64,000 nucleotides of DNA, from positions 46,014-110,013 of the forward strand of contig NZ_MPOB01000010.1 of NCBI RefSeq assembly GCF_002148795.1. Reading direction: 5' to 3'. Source of the DNA: Oceanibaculum nanhaiense. GTDB lineage: Bacteria > Pseudomonadota > Alphaproteobacteria > Oceanibaculales > Oceanibaculaceae. Below, in pieces: positions 54,079 to 63,659 of this stretch; position 1 is the first letter of the stretch, and every line of letters starts with the position of its first letter. Both the position numbers and the translations under genes were made by a program. The notes beneath the pieces are model-generated. The model saw nothing but the letters and a program-made list of their open reading frames with translations. It was not told the origin of the DNA and did no database searches.

Positions 54079-56985
54079 ATGGCAAACGGAGCTTGCGATA
54101 TTTGCGGTCGCCCGGCGACGGCGCGCGTGCGCGCCTCGGTGAACGGCAAAGTTCAGAACATGGAGCTGTGCGATCAGCACTACCGCGAAATGGTGCGCCG
54201 GTCGGGCCGCAGCGCATCGCCGCTGGAGTCCCTGTTCGGACGACATTCCCTTTTTGACGAATTCTTCGGCGATAGCGGGTTCGGCAGCCTGTTCAGCGAC
54301 AGCCCGCTGCGGGGTGGCGCACTGGGCGCCACGGGCGCGGGTGAGGACGACGTCGTGGATGCCACCTTCGGGGAGGAAGCGCCGCGCCGCGGATCGCGGC
54401 GCGGCGGCGGACGCACCATCGCCGATCGGCTGAGCGAACAGGGCAACAAACTGTTGCAGGATGCCGCACAGAAGGCTGGAGAATTCGGGCGCAGCGAGGT
54501 CGATACCGAACATCTGCTTCTGGCACTGACCTCGTCCGACGTCGTCAAAACGATCCTGGAACAGTTCAAGGTCGATGTGGACGACCTGCGGCGCCAGGTC
54601 GAGAAGGAAGCGAAGCGTGGAGAGGCCAGGACGGAGGGCGAAATCGGCGTCAGTCCTCGCCTGAAGGACGCGTTGAACCGGGCCTTCATCGCCTCGAACG
54701 AACTCGGCCATTCCTATGTCGGTCCCGAGCACCTGCTGATCGGCCTTGCCGAGGAAGGTGAAGGCCTGGCCGCGTCGATCCTGCGCAAATACGGATTGAC
54801 GCCGCAGGCGCTGCGCCAGCAGGTGACCAAGGTCGTGGGCAAGGGTGCCGAGGAGGGCCGCGTGGAGGCGCCTTCCAGCACGCCCGATCTCGACCAGTTC
54901 AGCCGTGACCTGACGAAGCTCGCCCGCGAGGGCAAGCTCGATCCCGTCATCGGCCGCGCCCGCGAGATCGAGACGACGATCGAAGTTCTGGCCCGGCGGA
55001 AAAAGAACAATCCGGTGCTGATCGGCGAGCCGGGTGTGGGCAAGACCGCCATCGTCGAAGGACTCGCACAACGCATCGTCGCGGGGGAAGTGCCCGAAGC
55101 GCTGCGCGACAAGCGCCTTGTCGAGCTCAACATCAACTCGATGGTTGCCGGGTCCAAGTACCGCGGTGAGTTCGAGGAGCGGGTGCAGAAGATCCTCAAG
55201 GAGATCACCGAGGAGAAGGACAGCCTGATCCTGTTCATAGACGAGATCCACACCATCGTCGGCGCCGGCCAGGGCGGCGGCGAGGGCGGTCTCGACATCG
55301 CCAACACCTTCAAGCCGGCGCTAGCGCGGGGCGAGTTGAACCTGATCGGCGCGACGACGCTCAACGAATACCAGAAATACATCGAGAAGGACGCAGCGCT
55401 CGAACGCCGCTTCCAGCCGGTCTATGTCGAGGAACCCACGGTCGCTCAGGTCATCATGATCCTGCGCGGCCTGCGCGACACGCTGGAGGCGCACCACAAG
55501 GTGACGATCACCGACGAGGCCATCGTCGCGGCGGCCGAGCTTTCGGACCGCTACATCACTGGCCGCTTCATGCCTGACAAGGCGATCGACCTGATCGATC
55601 AGGCCGCCGCACGGGTGAAGATCAGCGCCACAGCGCGCCCCGTGGACGTCCAGGAGCTAGAGGCCGAGGTCGCGCAGATCAAGCGCGAGCAGGACTATGC
55701 CGCAGCCCGCAAGCAATTCGACCGGGCAGCGGAATTGAAGAGGGAACTCGAACAGAAGCAGAAGGAGCTGGACGAGCTTCTGGAGATTTGGAAGCGCGAC
55801 CAGGCTTCGGCGACCGCCGAGGTGCGCGCCGATCATGTCGCGCAGATCGTCTCCAAGATCACCGGCGTTCCGGTCACCGAGCTGACCACCGAGGAGAAGG
55901 ACAAGCTCCTCAAGCTCGAGGAGAAGCTGCACGAGCGCGTCATCGGCCAGGAAGAGGCCATCCGCGCCGTGGCCGATGCGGTGCGCCTGGCGCGCGCGGG
56001 CCTGCGCGAAGGACGCGGCCCGACGGCGACATTCCTGTTCCTCGGGCCGACCGGGGTTGGCAAGACGGAACTGGCCAAGACGCTCGCCGAGGTGATCTTC
56101 GGCGACCAGGATGCGATGATCCGCATCGACATGTCGGAGTATGGCGAGCGCCACTCGGTTGCCCGGCTGGTTGGCGCGCCTCCGGGCTACGTCGGATACG
56201 ACGAAGGCGGGCAACTGACGGAGAAGGTGCGGCGTCGGCCCTACTCGGTCGTGCTCCTCGACGAAATCGAGAAGGCGCATCCGGATGTATACAACATCCT
56301 ACTTCAGGTGTTCGACGATGGCCGCCTGACAGATGGCAAGGGCCGCGTGGTGGACTTCACCAACACCATCATCATCGCCACCTCGAACCTCGGTTCGGAC
56401 ATCATCCAGCGCAACCTCAAGAAGCGCGGCACCAAGGAGTTCGACGAGGCAAAGCAGAAGTCCGAACTGATGGACGTGCTGCGCGGTCATTTCCGGCCAG
56501 AGTTCATCAACCGGATCGACGAGATCATCGTTTTCCATTCGCTGAACCAGACCGAGATCCGCCAGATCGTCGAGTTGCAGCTGAACCGGGTGAAGCGGAC
56601 TGCACTGGGGCAGGGGGTCGAACTCGAATTCGACGTGAGCGTCGTGGATCACTTCGGCGCGGTCGGCTTCCGTCCCGAATTCGGCGCCCGCGAGCTGCGC
56701 CGGCTGATCCGGTCGGAGTTGGAGACCGAGTTGGCCCGCGAAATGCTCTCCGGGCGGATCGAGGATGGTGACAAGGTCCGCGTCGCTTGGTCAGCGAACG
56801 AACAGAAGGTCGTGTTCGAAAAGATCGCAAAGGACACCGGTGACAATAGCCCGGACGATCAGGCCGAGGCCGGGATCGACGAGTCCAGCGAAGCTGCCGA
56901 AAACAAGGCGGACGCTCCGACACCCGATGTCCCGGTCGACACCAAGGATAGGGAGCAGTCCAAGGACGATAAGTCTACCGGGTGA
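54079..56985 (+). CDS. clpK: ClpK/ClpG-type disaggregase
   Basis: A 968-residue HSP100. The N-terminus has a zinc-binding CDIC...CDQH motif (residues 6-34), a linker and a ClpN repeat domain (around 120-260) not found in ClpB. Two AAA+ modules follow: GEPGVGKT near 315 and GPTGVGKT near 655. The middle helical region (560-600) is short. The C-terminus is acidic and disordered ([18 protein letters not shown]). This is the ClpK/ClpG layout linked to extreme heat resistance. It begins 63 bases after ftsH. Confidence 0.95.
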   Translation: MANGACDICGRPATARVRASVNGKVQNMELCDQHYREMVRRSGRSASPLESLFGRHSLFDEFFGDSGFGSLFSDSPLRGGALGATGAGEDDVVDATFGEEAPRRGSRRGGGRTIADRLSEQGNKLLQDAAQKAGEFGRSEVDTEHLLLALTSSDVVKTILEQFKVDVDDLRRQVEKEAKRGEARTEGEIGVSPRLKDALNRAFIASNELGHSYVGPEHLLIGLAEEGEGLAASILRKYGLTPQALRQQVTKVVGKGAEEGRVEAPSSTPDLDQFSRDLTKLAREGKLDPVIGRAREIETTIEVLARRKKNNPVLIGEPGVGKTAIVEGLAQRIVAGEVPEALRDKRLVELNINSMVAGSKYRGEFEERVQKILKEITEEKDSLILFIDEIHTIVGAGQGGGEGGLDIANTFKPALARGELNLIGATTLNEYQKYIEKDAALERRFQPVYVEEPTVAQVIMILRGLRDTLEAHHKVTITDEAIVAAAELSDRYITGRFMPDKAIDLIDQAAARVKISATARPVDVQELEAEVAQIKREQDYAAARKQFDRAAELKRELEQKQKELDELLEIWKRDQASATAEVRADHVAQIVSKITGVPVTELTTEEKDKLLKLEEKLHERVIGQEEAIRAVADAVRLARAGLREGRGPTATFLFLGPTGVGKTELAKTLAEVIFGDQDAMIRIDMSEYGERHSVARLVGAPPGYVGYDEGGQLTEKVRRRPYSVVLLDEIEKAHPDVYNILLQVFDDGRLTDGKGRVVDFTNTIIIATSNLGSDIIQRNLKKRGTKEFDEAKQKSELMDVLRGHFRPEFINRIDEIIVFHSLNQTEIRQIVELQLNRVKRTALGQGVELEFDVSVVDHFGAVGFRPEFGARELRRLIRSELETELAREMLSGRIEDGDKVRVAWSANEQKVVFEKIAKDTGDNSPDDQAEAGIDESSEAAENKADAPTPDVPVDTKDREQSKDDKSTG

Positions 56986-57063
56986 CGTCGTGGAGGACTG
57001 GCCGGCGCGATGACGGTCGCGCCGGCTCATCTCGTCAAAAAGCGACAAGCAAGGTCACACGGC

Positions 57064-58206
57064 ATGGAAGTCATCAGAGCATTTCGCAATCTTGACCGGC
57101 ACGGCCAACAGCGCGCGCCTGAGGTCATCGAGGAAGAGGTGCGGCAACTTGAACCGCATCTTGTACGCTTCCGCGAGAATCTCGTCCGGCTCGAAGTCGT
57201 CGCCTCCCAGACGAGGGGCAAGACGCGCATCAAAGTCAGCTTGCGCTTGCAACTGCCATCGGGCGTGATCGCGGCGCAGGAAGAGGGGTTCGAGATCGAG
57301 CCGGTCCTGCGCAAGGCCTTTGCCGACTTGCGCCGCCAAGTCGATCGGCATGTGGCGCGCCTCAAGCACGAGCCGGAGTACAAGCGTCCCGCCCGCCGGC
57401 GCCGGATCGGCGCCCCCCTGCCGCCCGCGCGGGATGCGGCGGAGGCGGAGCGGCGCCAACTCTTCTTCGACCTGATCGAGGATCATCTCGATACGGTCTA
57501 CGACACCGTCAGGCGTGAGTTGACCTATCTCGAATGCAGCGGATCGGTACCACAGGGCTATCTTGCCGTTCGCGATATCGTCGATGCGACGATCCTCAAT
57601 GGGCTCGATCGCTTCGAGCGGCGGCCGACCGAATTCTCCGTCCGGGACTGGCTGACGCAACTGGCCTTCGAGACCATCGAGGCCGAGGCGCAGGCCGCGC
57701 GCCGCGCGGTGCCCGAGGATGCCGCCCCGATCGACGTGGCGCCCGAGGTGCTGGCCGGGGAGCCTACTGAGTCGGATGAGGAGATGTTCGAGTTCTACCA
57801 GCCCGACGACGTGCTGCTGCTCGAGGAGCTCATCGCCGACGACGACGGCACGGATCCTGAGACCGAAGCGAATCGGCATGAGATCGGCATGGCGCTGCAC
57901 CGGGCAATCGCCGATCTTTCGCCGGCCGAACGCCGCGTTCTCTATCGGCTCCACCTAGACGACGCCACGGTTGCGGAGACGGCGGACCTCTTGGGCCTTT
58001 CCGAGGCAGAGGTCAAAGAAATCGCAGAGAAGGCGGGCGAGACACTGCGCGCGAAGCTAGTCGAAGCCGGGCTGATCTCCGAGGCGACGGAGCTCGCGCG
58101 CGTCGAACGGGAAATCGCCCATGCAACGCGCCTGCCCCAGCCGATCGACGACCGCCGCCGCCTGGCCGCCGCGCTGGCCGGCGAGGGTGCCAGCTCCGGC
58201 ACCTGA
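57064..58206 (+). CDS. HPF/RaiA-like domain fused to a sigma-70 region 4-like domain
   Basis: A 380-residue protein from ATG 57064; ATG 57010 is an alternative. The N-terminal 110 residues look like a ribosome hibernation factor fold (VVASQTRGKTRIKVSLRLQLPSGVIAAQEEG, FADLRRQVDRHVARLKHE). After about residue 240 comes a sigma factor-like section: HRAIADLSPAERRVLYRLHLDDATVAETADLLGLSEAEVKEIAEKAGETLRAKL, a region 4 helix-turn-helix. A stress-ribosome plus transcription protein is inferred from this; both halves need checking. Confidence 0.65.
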   Translation: MEVIRAFRNLDRHGQQRAPEVIEEEVRQLEPHLVRFRENLVRLEVVASQTRGKTRIKVSLRLQLPSGVIAAQEEGFEIEPVLRKAFADLRRQVDRHVARLKHEPEYKRPARRRRIGAPLPPARDAAEAERRQLFFDLIEDHLDTVYDTVRRELTYLECSGSVPQGYLAVRDIVDATILNGLDRFERRPTEFSVRDWLTQLAFETIEAEAQAARRAVPEDAAPIDVAPEVLAGEPTESDEEMFEFYQPDDVLLLEELIADDDGTDPETEANRHEIGMALHRAIADLSPAERRVLYRLHLDDATVAETADLLGLSEAEVKEIAEKAGETLRAKLVEAGLISEATELARVEREIAHATRLPQPIDDRRRLAAALAGEGASSGT

Positions 58207-58233
58207 CTCGATACCTGACAAGGAGATAGACCG

Positions 58234-58881
58234 ATGACGACAACCTCTGAAACATCTTCGATCACGATGCAGACCGTGATGTGCACCCTGTCCCGGAACT
58301 GGTGGGCCTTCGTGCTGCGCGGCGTGCTCGCGCTGGTTATCGCAGTGCTCGCCTTTATCATGCCGGCGGAGTCGCTGCTTGCCCTGACCCTGGTGTTTGG
58401 CGCCTTCTCTTTCGCCGACGGGTTGTTCGGGATGGTCGCGGCGATACGCAATATCCGCAAGGGCGAACGCTGGGGCTGGCTGCTGTTCAGCGGCATTCTG
58501 GGCTGCGCCACTGGTGTCGTGGTCGTGGTCTCGCCCTTCGTCGCGACGCTCGTTCTTGCGATCTTCCTGTGGGTCAGCATTGCCTTCTGGTCCGTATTCT
58601 CAGGCGTCATGGAGGTCGTATCGGCCATCCGCCTGCGCAAGGAAATCAAGGGCGAAATCTGGCTCATCCTGAGCGGCCTAATCTCGGTCGCCCTGGGTGT
58701 CGTCGTGACCTGGATGCTGCTGACGCGCCCGCTCGAAACCTTCCTTGCCCTTGGCTGGCTTCTCGGTTTCTACGCCACTTTCTTCGGAACAATGATGATC
58801 CTGCTCGGCTTGCGGCTACGCCGCGAAAATCAGACGGACCGCGCCAAGGCTCGTGACGCCGACCAGCCCGCTGGCACATGA
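58234..58881 (+). CDS. hdeD: HdeD-family acid-resistance membrane protein
   Basis: A 215-residue protein with about six membrane helices in the DUF308/HdeD pattern (WWAFVLRGVLALVIAVLAFI, LTLVFGAFSFADGLFGMV, RWGWLLFSGILGCATGVVVV). HdeD protects against acid at high cell density in E. coli and is a known tLST gene. AAGGAG precedes ATG 58234 by nine bases. Its stop overlaps the next small gene (ATGA). Confidence 0.92.
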   Translation: MTTTSETSSITMQTVMCTLSRNWWAFVLRGVLALVIAVLAFIMPAESLLALTLVFGAFSFADGLFGMVAAIRNIRKGERWGWLLFSGILGCATGVVVVVSPFVATLVLAIFLWVSIAFWSVFSGVMEVVSAIRLRKEIKGEIWLILSGLISVALGVVVTWMLLTRPLETFLALGWLLGFYATFFGTMMILLGLRLRRENQTDRAKARDADQPAGT

Positions 58882-59093
58882 CGCACTCGAGGAAGACCCG
58901 GCGGCCCGTTGATGACGAGGACGATTTCACCCGGTGGGACGAGGCGATCTTCGATCGTTGTCTCAAGGCTGGCTTCAACCCGTTCGGCAGCGGTCCGACA
59001 CCGGTCTTCCTGCGGCAGGCGAGCCAAAAACATAGCTTCCAGACGCCCGATATTCGGCTGAAGAACGGTTTCGACGAGGACGATCGCCAATGA
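58878..59093 (+). CDS. Small hypothetical protein, 71 aa
   Basis: Begins MTHSRKTRRPVDDEDDFTRWDEAIF, a charged soluble protein with GFNPFGSGPTPVFLRQ in the middle. I do not recognise a family. It is coupled at both ends (ATGA with hdeD and with the next gene), so it is a genuine member of the operon. Confidence 0.65.
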   Translation: MTHSRKTRRPVDDEDDFTRWDEAIFDRCLKAGFNPFGSGPTPVFLRQASQKHSFQTPDIRLKNGFDEDDRQ

Positions 59094-59728
59094 ACTACAG
59101 ACTGCGCGACGTTGCCTATCTGGTTGTCGCCGCCGCCTTGGGAATCGGCGTCTATTTCATGTTCCGCGCCATGTATTTCGTGGAAGAGCCTCTGCCGTTC
59201 GCCCAAGAGATGACGCTGGTCTTTCTGGGCGCCGTCGTCACGATCGCGCTGACGGCGGCTCTCCTCAATCGTCAGACAGAGCTCGAGCTTCAAAAAGAAG
59301 GAAGAGTGATAATCCTTCAGCAGCAGTTCGGCGTATACATGTCCTGCATAGAAAAGGTGGCGGAAATTGTCGAAAACGTAGGTCATGATGCCGCACTGAT
59401 CGATGACCTGAAGATTCTCAATCACAAGCTGGCCATAGTGGCCAGCAAAGAGGTTGTGACTCGTTTTGAGGTCGTTCTCGAAGCATTGTTGTCCGGTTTC
59501 GCGGACGGCGCGCTGTCAGAGAGTGACGGCAAGAAGGTGATGCAATCCGTCGCCGATCTAACGATGGCGATGCGGTCTGATGTCCTTCACAACATGCCTC
59601 CAACGTCAATGGATACAGCGTGCGCCATTCGCCGAAATTCGAGCCGAATGGAACAACTTGACGATCTCAATTTTGAAGCGGAGGTCGCTACGATTAAGAA
59701 GGAGGAAGATCATGATGCGCGGCCATAA
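59090..59728 (+). CDS. Membrane-anchored hypothetical protein, 212 aa
   Basis: Two N-terminal membrane helices (VAYLVVAAALGIGVYFMF and MTLVFLGAVVTIALTAALL, residues 8-60) followed by a 150-residue soluble helical part (LELQKEGRVIILQQQFGVYMSCIEKVAEIVENV). The family is not recognised. Coupled to the 71-aa gene, its end overlaps the NDUFS4-like gene by 17 bases. Confidence 0.65.
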   Translation: MNYRLRDVAYLVVAAALGIGVYFMFRAMYFVEEPLPFAQEMTLVFLGAVVTIALTAALLNRQTELELQKEGRVIILQQQFGVYMSCIEKVAEIVENVGHDAALIDDLKILNHKLAIVASKEVVTRFEVVLEALLSGFADGALSESDGKKVMQSVADLTMAMRSDVLHNMPPTSMDTACAIRRNSSRMEQLDDLNFEAEVATIKKEEDHDARP

Positions 59729-60290
59729 CCGCCCGCCCTTTCCGCCGAAGATACCCGGGACCAACATGAGGTCGTGGGACGTTCCGACCGCGATCATTTA
59801 CCGGCCGGCACGTTCCGCGATGACATCGGCGCCGCGGCCTAACTACTGGATACTGGAATTCGAGCCGTCGCGCCCGCCCCACATCGAGCCGCTGATGGGA
59901 TATACCTCCAGCGACGATCCCTATCGTCCGATCCGGCTGAAGTTTCCCGACCGCGAAAGCGCTGTGGCATTCGCGGAGCGGCAGGACTGGCGCTACCTCG
60001 TGCGCGAGGACACGACTCACCGACGTGCGCCGCACCACTGGCGGGGAGAGGAATGGCATCGGCTCTACAAGGGAGCCGATGCGCCGGAAGCCTATCGTAT
60101 ACCGTCCCGCGTGGATCACGGTCGCACGGATCACCGCCTCCGGCGCGCGGTCGAGGAGAAAGGCACGGTGGACCTGTCGTCGCAAGAACAGGCCGAATTC
60201 GATCCGGTGCTCGAAGCCTCGCTCGAATCCTTCCCGGCCTCCGATCCCCCGGCCTGGACGGGCGTGACGATAGCCGGGAAAGAACAATGA
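59712..60290 (+). CDS. NDUFS4-like complex I accessory subunit homologue
   Basis: A 192-residue protein; AGGAGGAAG decides ATG 59712. IIYRPARSAMTSAPRPNYWILEFEP and PLMGYTSSDDPYRPIRLKFPDRESAVAFAERQDWRYLV match the ETC complex I NDUFS4 family, which in alphaproteobacteria and mitochondria docks on the NADH-oxidising arm. Here it has an extra C-terminal 60 residues and sits in a stress operon, not a nuo operon, so a repair or replacement role under stress is inferred. It is cytoplasmic. Confidence 0.75.
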   Translation: MMRGHNRPPFPPKIPGTNMRSWDVPTAIIYRPARSAMTSAPRPNYWILEFEPSRPPHIEPLMGYTSSDDPYRPIRLKFPDRESAVAFAERQDWRYLVREDTTHRRAPHHWRGEEWHRLYKGADAPEAYRIPSRVDHGRTDHRLRRAVEEKGTVDLSSQEQAEFDPVLEASLESFPASDPPAWTGVTIAGKEQ

Positions 60291-60323
60291 ACGGAATGTC
60301 TAGCGCGAGCGAGGATCTGCCGC

Positions 60324-61076
60324 TTGTTTCCCTATCTTGACAGCGTCGCGCGCCGCTACCCGCCCGTCATCGTATGGACGGTCATCGGCATGAGCGTCCT
60401 CGCGTTCCTCTATCAGACCAGCCTGCCGCCGCACGCGCTGGATCGGTTCCTTTTCGAGTTCGCGCTGGTGCCCTCGCGCTTCTTCGGGCAACTGAGCCTC
60501 GTCGCCCCGTCGGACTGGACTCCTTTCCTGACCAACATCTTCCTGCACGGGGGCTGGCTGCACCTCATATTGAACATGTGGACGCTCTGGATCTTCGGCC
60601 CCGCCGTCGAAGATCGGCTCGGACCGGGTCGATTCACGCTGTTCTATCTGTTCTGTGGTGTGGCAGCCGGACTGGCTCACGCGCTGGCGAACCCCGACTC
60701 AGTCGTTCCCGCGCTTGGCGCATCGGGGGCGATCGCGGGCGTGATCGGTTGCTACGCACGCATGTTTCCGGCGGCTCGGCTGGTGGTGATCGTGCCGATT
60801 CTGTTCATTCCCCTCTTCTTCGAAGTGCGCGCGGTCATTTTCGCGATGATCTGGTTTTTCATGCAGGTCATTCCCGGCTTTCTGTCGCTCGGCAGCGATC
60901 AGGCCACGGGCGGGATCGCCTGGTGGGCGCATATCGGCGGGTTTCTCGCCGGTTGGCTTGTAACGCCACTCCTGCGAAGGCGCGCCGATGCCTATCGCCA
61001 CTATTATCGCGACGAGGGCATCTATGGCTTTCTGCCGGATGGCCGACGGGAAGGAGGACAAGGTCCATGGACATAA
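60324..61076 (+). CDS. Rhomboid-family intramembrane serine protease
   Basis: A 250-residue protein from TTG 60324, preceded by GAGGAT. Six or seven membrane helices are predicted. Catalytic Ser is in ALGASGAIAGVIG near residue 131 and His in WWAHIGGFLAGW near 201; the conserved FLHGGWLHLILNMWTLWIFG loop is present. It cleaves membrane proteins within the bilayer. Its stop overlaps the next gene's ATG region by ten bases. Confidence 0.88.
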   Translation: MFPYLDSVARRYPPVIVWTVIGMSVLAFLYQTSLPPHALDRFLFEFALVPSRFFGQLSLVAPSDWTPFLTNIFLHGGWLHLILNMWTLWIFGPAVEDRLGPGRFTLFYLFCGVAAGLAHALANPDSVVPALGASGAIAGVIGCYARMFPAARLVVIVPILFIPLFFEVRAVIFAMIWFFMQVIPGFLSLGSDQATGGIAWWAHIGGFLAGWLVTPLLRRRADAYRHYYRDEGIYGFLPDGRREGGQGPWT

Positions 61077-61909
61077 TGCAGCTGTTCTGGCTGTTCTTCA
61101 TCATTTCGGCGCTGCAGCCGGTTCTGCAGCGCAGATATCTTGAGGCGATGCGCACTCGCAAGATCGCCAACATCGAGAAGAAGCGCGGCAGTCGCGTCAT
61201 TCTGCTGATTCATCGGCAGGAGACCATGAACCTGCTGGGTTTCCCCCTGATGCGCTACATCGACGTCAATGACTCGGAGGAAGTGCTGCGCGCGATCCAG
61301 ATGACCGACGACGAAGTGCCGCTCGACATCGTGCTGCACACACCGGGCGGCCTTGTGCTGGCGGCAACACAGATTGCCCGCGCCATTCAGGGACACAAGG
61401 GCAAGGTCACAGTGTTCGTGCCACATTACGCGATGTCCGGTGGCACGCTGATCGCACTCGCTGCCGACGAGATCGTGATGTGCGAACACTCCGTGCTGGG
61501 ACCCGTCGATCCGCAACTTGGCCAGTTGCCTGCTGCCTCGCTCATCAAGGTCGTCGAGGAGAAACCCATCGCCGAGATCGACGACCAGACCCTGATCATG
61601 GCCGATGTCGGTCGCAAGGCCATTGCGCAGATCGAGGCATTCGCGAAACGTCTGCTGTCCGACAAGATGGACGAGAACCGCGCAGCGTCCGTGGCGGCGA
61701 AGCTGGCGACGGGCACCTGGACCCACGACTATCCCATCTCTGCCGATGAGGCCCGCGACATGGGCCTGCCCGTTGGAACGGACATGTCCAAGGAAATACT
61801 GGAGCTGATGACGCTCTATCCGCAGCCGGTTCGTCGCCAGGGCGGTGGCGTGGAATACCTGCCCGAGCCGCGGCAGCGAGAAGCGCGCCGCGCCATGTCC
61901 ACGCGCTGA
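61067..61909 (+). CDS. SDH/SppA-like serine protease (ClpP-fold)
   Basis: A 280-residue protein from ATG 61067, after GAAGGAGG. A short N-terminal membrane segment (LFWLFFIISALQP) is followed by a ClpP-type crotonase fold: VLHTPGGLVLAATQ, HYAMSGGTLIALAADEIVM (nucleophile Ser near residue 122) and MADVGRKAIAQ. This is the serine dehydrogenase proteinase (SDH) family related to SppA. It adds another membrane-associated protease to the locus and overlaps the rhomboid gene. Confidence 0.85.
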   Translation: MDIMQLFWLFFIISALQPVLQRRYLEAMRTRKIANIEKKRGSRVILLIHRQETMNLLGFPLMRYIDVNDSEEVLRAIQMTDDEVPLDIVLHTPGGLVLAATQIARAIQGHKGKVTVFVPHYAMSGGTLIALAADEIVMCEHSVLGPVDPQLGQLPAASLIKVVEEKPIAEIDDQTLIMADVGRKAIAQIEAFAKRLLSDKMDENRAASVAAKLATGTWTHDYPISADEARDMGLPVGTDMSKEILELMTLYPQPVRRQGGGVEYLPEPRQREARRAMSTR

Positions 61910-61961
61910 ATGCTTGCATCAGCCGGCCGCCAAGACCGGCTCGTCAACGAAAGGATACAGG

Positions 61962-62384
61962 ATGCCCACGGTCGCTTGCCCGCAGTGCAATTCCACCAAC
62001 AGGGTGCCGCAAGAGCGCCTGACCGACAATCCCAATTGCGGACGCTGCGGCGCGCCTCTCTTTCAAGGCAGGCCCGTCACGCTTACAGCGGCTAATTTTG
62101 ACCGTCATGCGAATGCCGAACTGCCCTTGCTCGTCGATTTCTGGGCCGAGTGGTGCGGGCCATGCAAGATGATGGCGCCCCAATTCGAGGCGGCGGCGCA
62201 GTCGCTCGAACCAAATTTCCGCCTCGGCAAGCTCGATACGGAAGCCGAACAGAAGATCGCCGGCCGCCACGGGATCCGCGGCATTCCCACCATGATCCTG
62301 TTCAGTAGCGGGAAGGAAATTGCGAGAACGAGCGGAGCAATGCCTGCCGCGCAGATAGCGCAGTGGGCGCGCTCGCACGTCTAG
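61962..62384 (+). CDS. trxC: Thioredoxin (TrxC-like, zinc N-terminus)
   Basis: A 140-residue protein. The N-terminus has two CxxC zinc pairs (ACPQCN near residue 6 and NCGRCG near 27) as in thioredoxin 2, then the active site WAEWCGPCK near 62 and GIRGIPTMILF with the cis-proline. It reduces disulfides during oxidative or heat damage and is a core tLST member. AAAGGA precedes ATG 61962. Confidence 0.93.
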   Translation: MPTVACPQCNSTNRVPQERLTDNPNCGRCGAPLFQGRPVTLTAANFDRHANAELPLLVDFWAEWCGPCKMMAPQFEAAAQSLEPNFRLGKLDTEAEQKIAGRHGIRGIPTMILFSSGKEIARTSGAMPAAQIAQWARSHV

Positions 62385-62432
62385 AGTTTACAGGTATTGG
62401 CCTTACCTGCGCCATGCCATCAGGAGAAGAAC

Positions 62433-63578
62433 ATGCATGGCGTGACCGGATTTGTCGAAAGTGCGGCCTTGTTGGTCTTTGCCGCGTTCGTGCTCGTGAC
62501 GATATGTTCACGGATCGGCGTGCCCAGTATCGTCGGTTACATTCTTGCCGGCATAGTCATCGGACCTGCCGGCCTCGGCCTGATTGCGGAGAGCGCTGCC
62601 CTGAGCAGCATTGGCGAGATCGGAGTGGTACTCCTGCTGTTCGCTCTTGGCCTGGAATTCTCGTTCGAGAAGATCGTAACGCTCAGGAAGCATGTCTTCG
62701 GTCTTGGAGCCGTGCAGGTTGCAGTCACGACGATAACGGTGTCGTTGGTAGCGAGTCTGATCTTCGATCTCGCGCCCCTCCCCGCAATCCTCATCGGCGG
62801 GGCCGTTGCCATGTCATCCACGGCCATGTGCCTCAAGGTGCTCGCAAGCGCGAACGCTCTGGGATCGGCCCAAGGGCGTCTGGCCATTGCAGTGCTTCTG
62901 TTTCAAGACTTGGCAGCTGTCGCATTCCTGCTTCTGCACGATTCGATGAGTGGAGCCGCCGAGGGACATGGCGTGATAACGGTCGTCGCCAGTGCAATGG
63001 CATTGGTTGCAGCTCTGTTCATTGCCCGTGGCCCGTTGCAGGTGCTTGCCCGTTGGGTAGCGTCGCGTGGCGATCCGGAACTTGCCCAGCTCCTCGCGCT
63101 CACCATTGCGCTCGGGTCTGCGATTGTCGCGGCCTCCGCCGGTCTTTCTCCGGCACTCGCTGCATTCGCGGCCGGCATGATTATCGGCGAGGGTGACGCG
63201 CGCCATGCTGTCGAGAACGAGATTCGGCCCTTCCGCGATTTGTTTGTCGGGATTTTCTTTGTCGGCATCGGAACGCAATTGCCACTTTGGATCATTCCAT
63301 CTGTATGGCCTGTGGTGCTGATCTGGCTCGCGATCATATTCGCGGGCAAGACGCTGATCGTTTTGGTCGTCGCCCGACTGTTCGGCGAGTCGCTTCAGAG
63401 CTCATGGCGCACTGGGATCATCCTGGCCCACGGAGGAGAATTCAGCCTGATGCTGCTGTCGGTTTCCTCGACCTCAAGCATTGTTGCAGAGGAATTCGCT
63501 GGTCCTCTACTCCTCGCGATTGGCATGAGCATGCTGGCCGGGAGTGTCATGGTCAGATGGGCGGGGCTAAAGGTTTAG
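62433..63578 (+). CDS. kefB: KefB/CPA2-type cation:proton antiporter, short form
   Basis: A 381-residue protein with 12-13 membrane helices. LLFALGLEFSFEK, GGAVAMSSTAMCLKVL and LLFQDLAAVAFLLL are the CPA2 family blocks, and FFVGIGTQLPLW the later one. It stops at MVRWAGLKV, without the RCK/TrkA-N domain that follows in full KefB/KefC (around 600 residues), so ligand gating is missing. AGGAGA precedes ATG 62433. It is last in the operon and followed directly by an IS630 remnant, so the shortening may come from insertion or deletion there. Confidence 0.85.
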   Translation: MHGVTGFVESAALLVFAAFVLVTICSRIGVPSIVGYILAGIVIGPAGLGLIAESAALSSIGEIGVVLLLFALGLEFSFEKIVTLRKHVFGLGAVQVAVTTITVSLVASLIFDLAPLPAILIGGAVAMSSTAMCLKVLASANALGSAQGRLAIAVLLFQDLAAVAFLLLHDSMSGAAEGHGVITVVASAMALVAALFIARGPLQVLARWVASRGDPELAQLLALTIALGSAIVAASAGLSPALAAFAAGMIIGEGDARHAVENEIRPFRDLFVGIFFVGIGTQLPLWIIPSVWPVVLIWLAIIFAGKTLIVLVVARLFGESLQSSWRTGIILAHGGEFSLMLLSVSSTSSIVAEEFAGPLLLAIGMSMLAGSVMVRWAGLKV

Positions 63579-63659
63579 CGGGACCAAAACAACTAGACCC
63601 GGCTGAATGAGCGAACCGGTTGAATCTTGATGCAACGTTCTTACCTAAGCATTTTTCGA

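Noticed and set aside
52849..55251. An 800-codon open frame on the minus strand
   Set aside because: It is antisense to ftsH and clpK, both of which have complete motif sets.
60374..61066. An N-terminal extension of the SDH-family protease
   Set aside because: That stretch is the rhomboid gene in another frame; the ATG at 61067 has a strong ribosome site.
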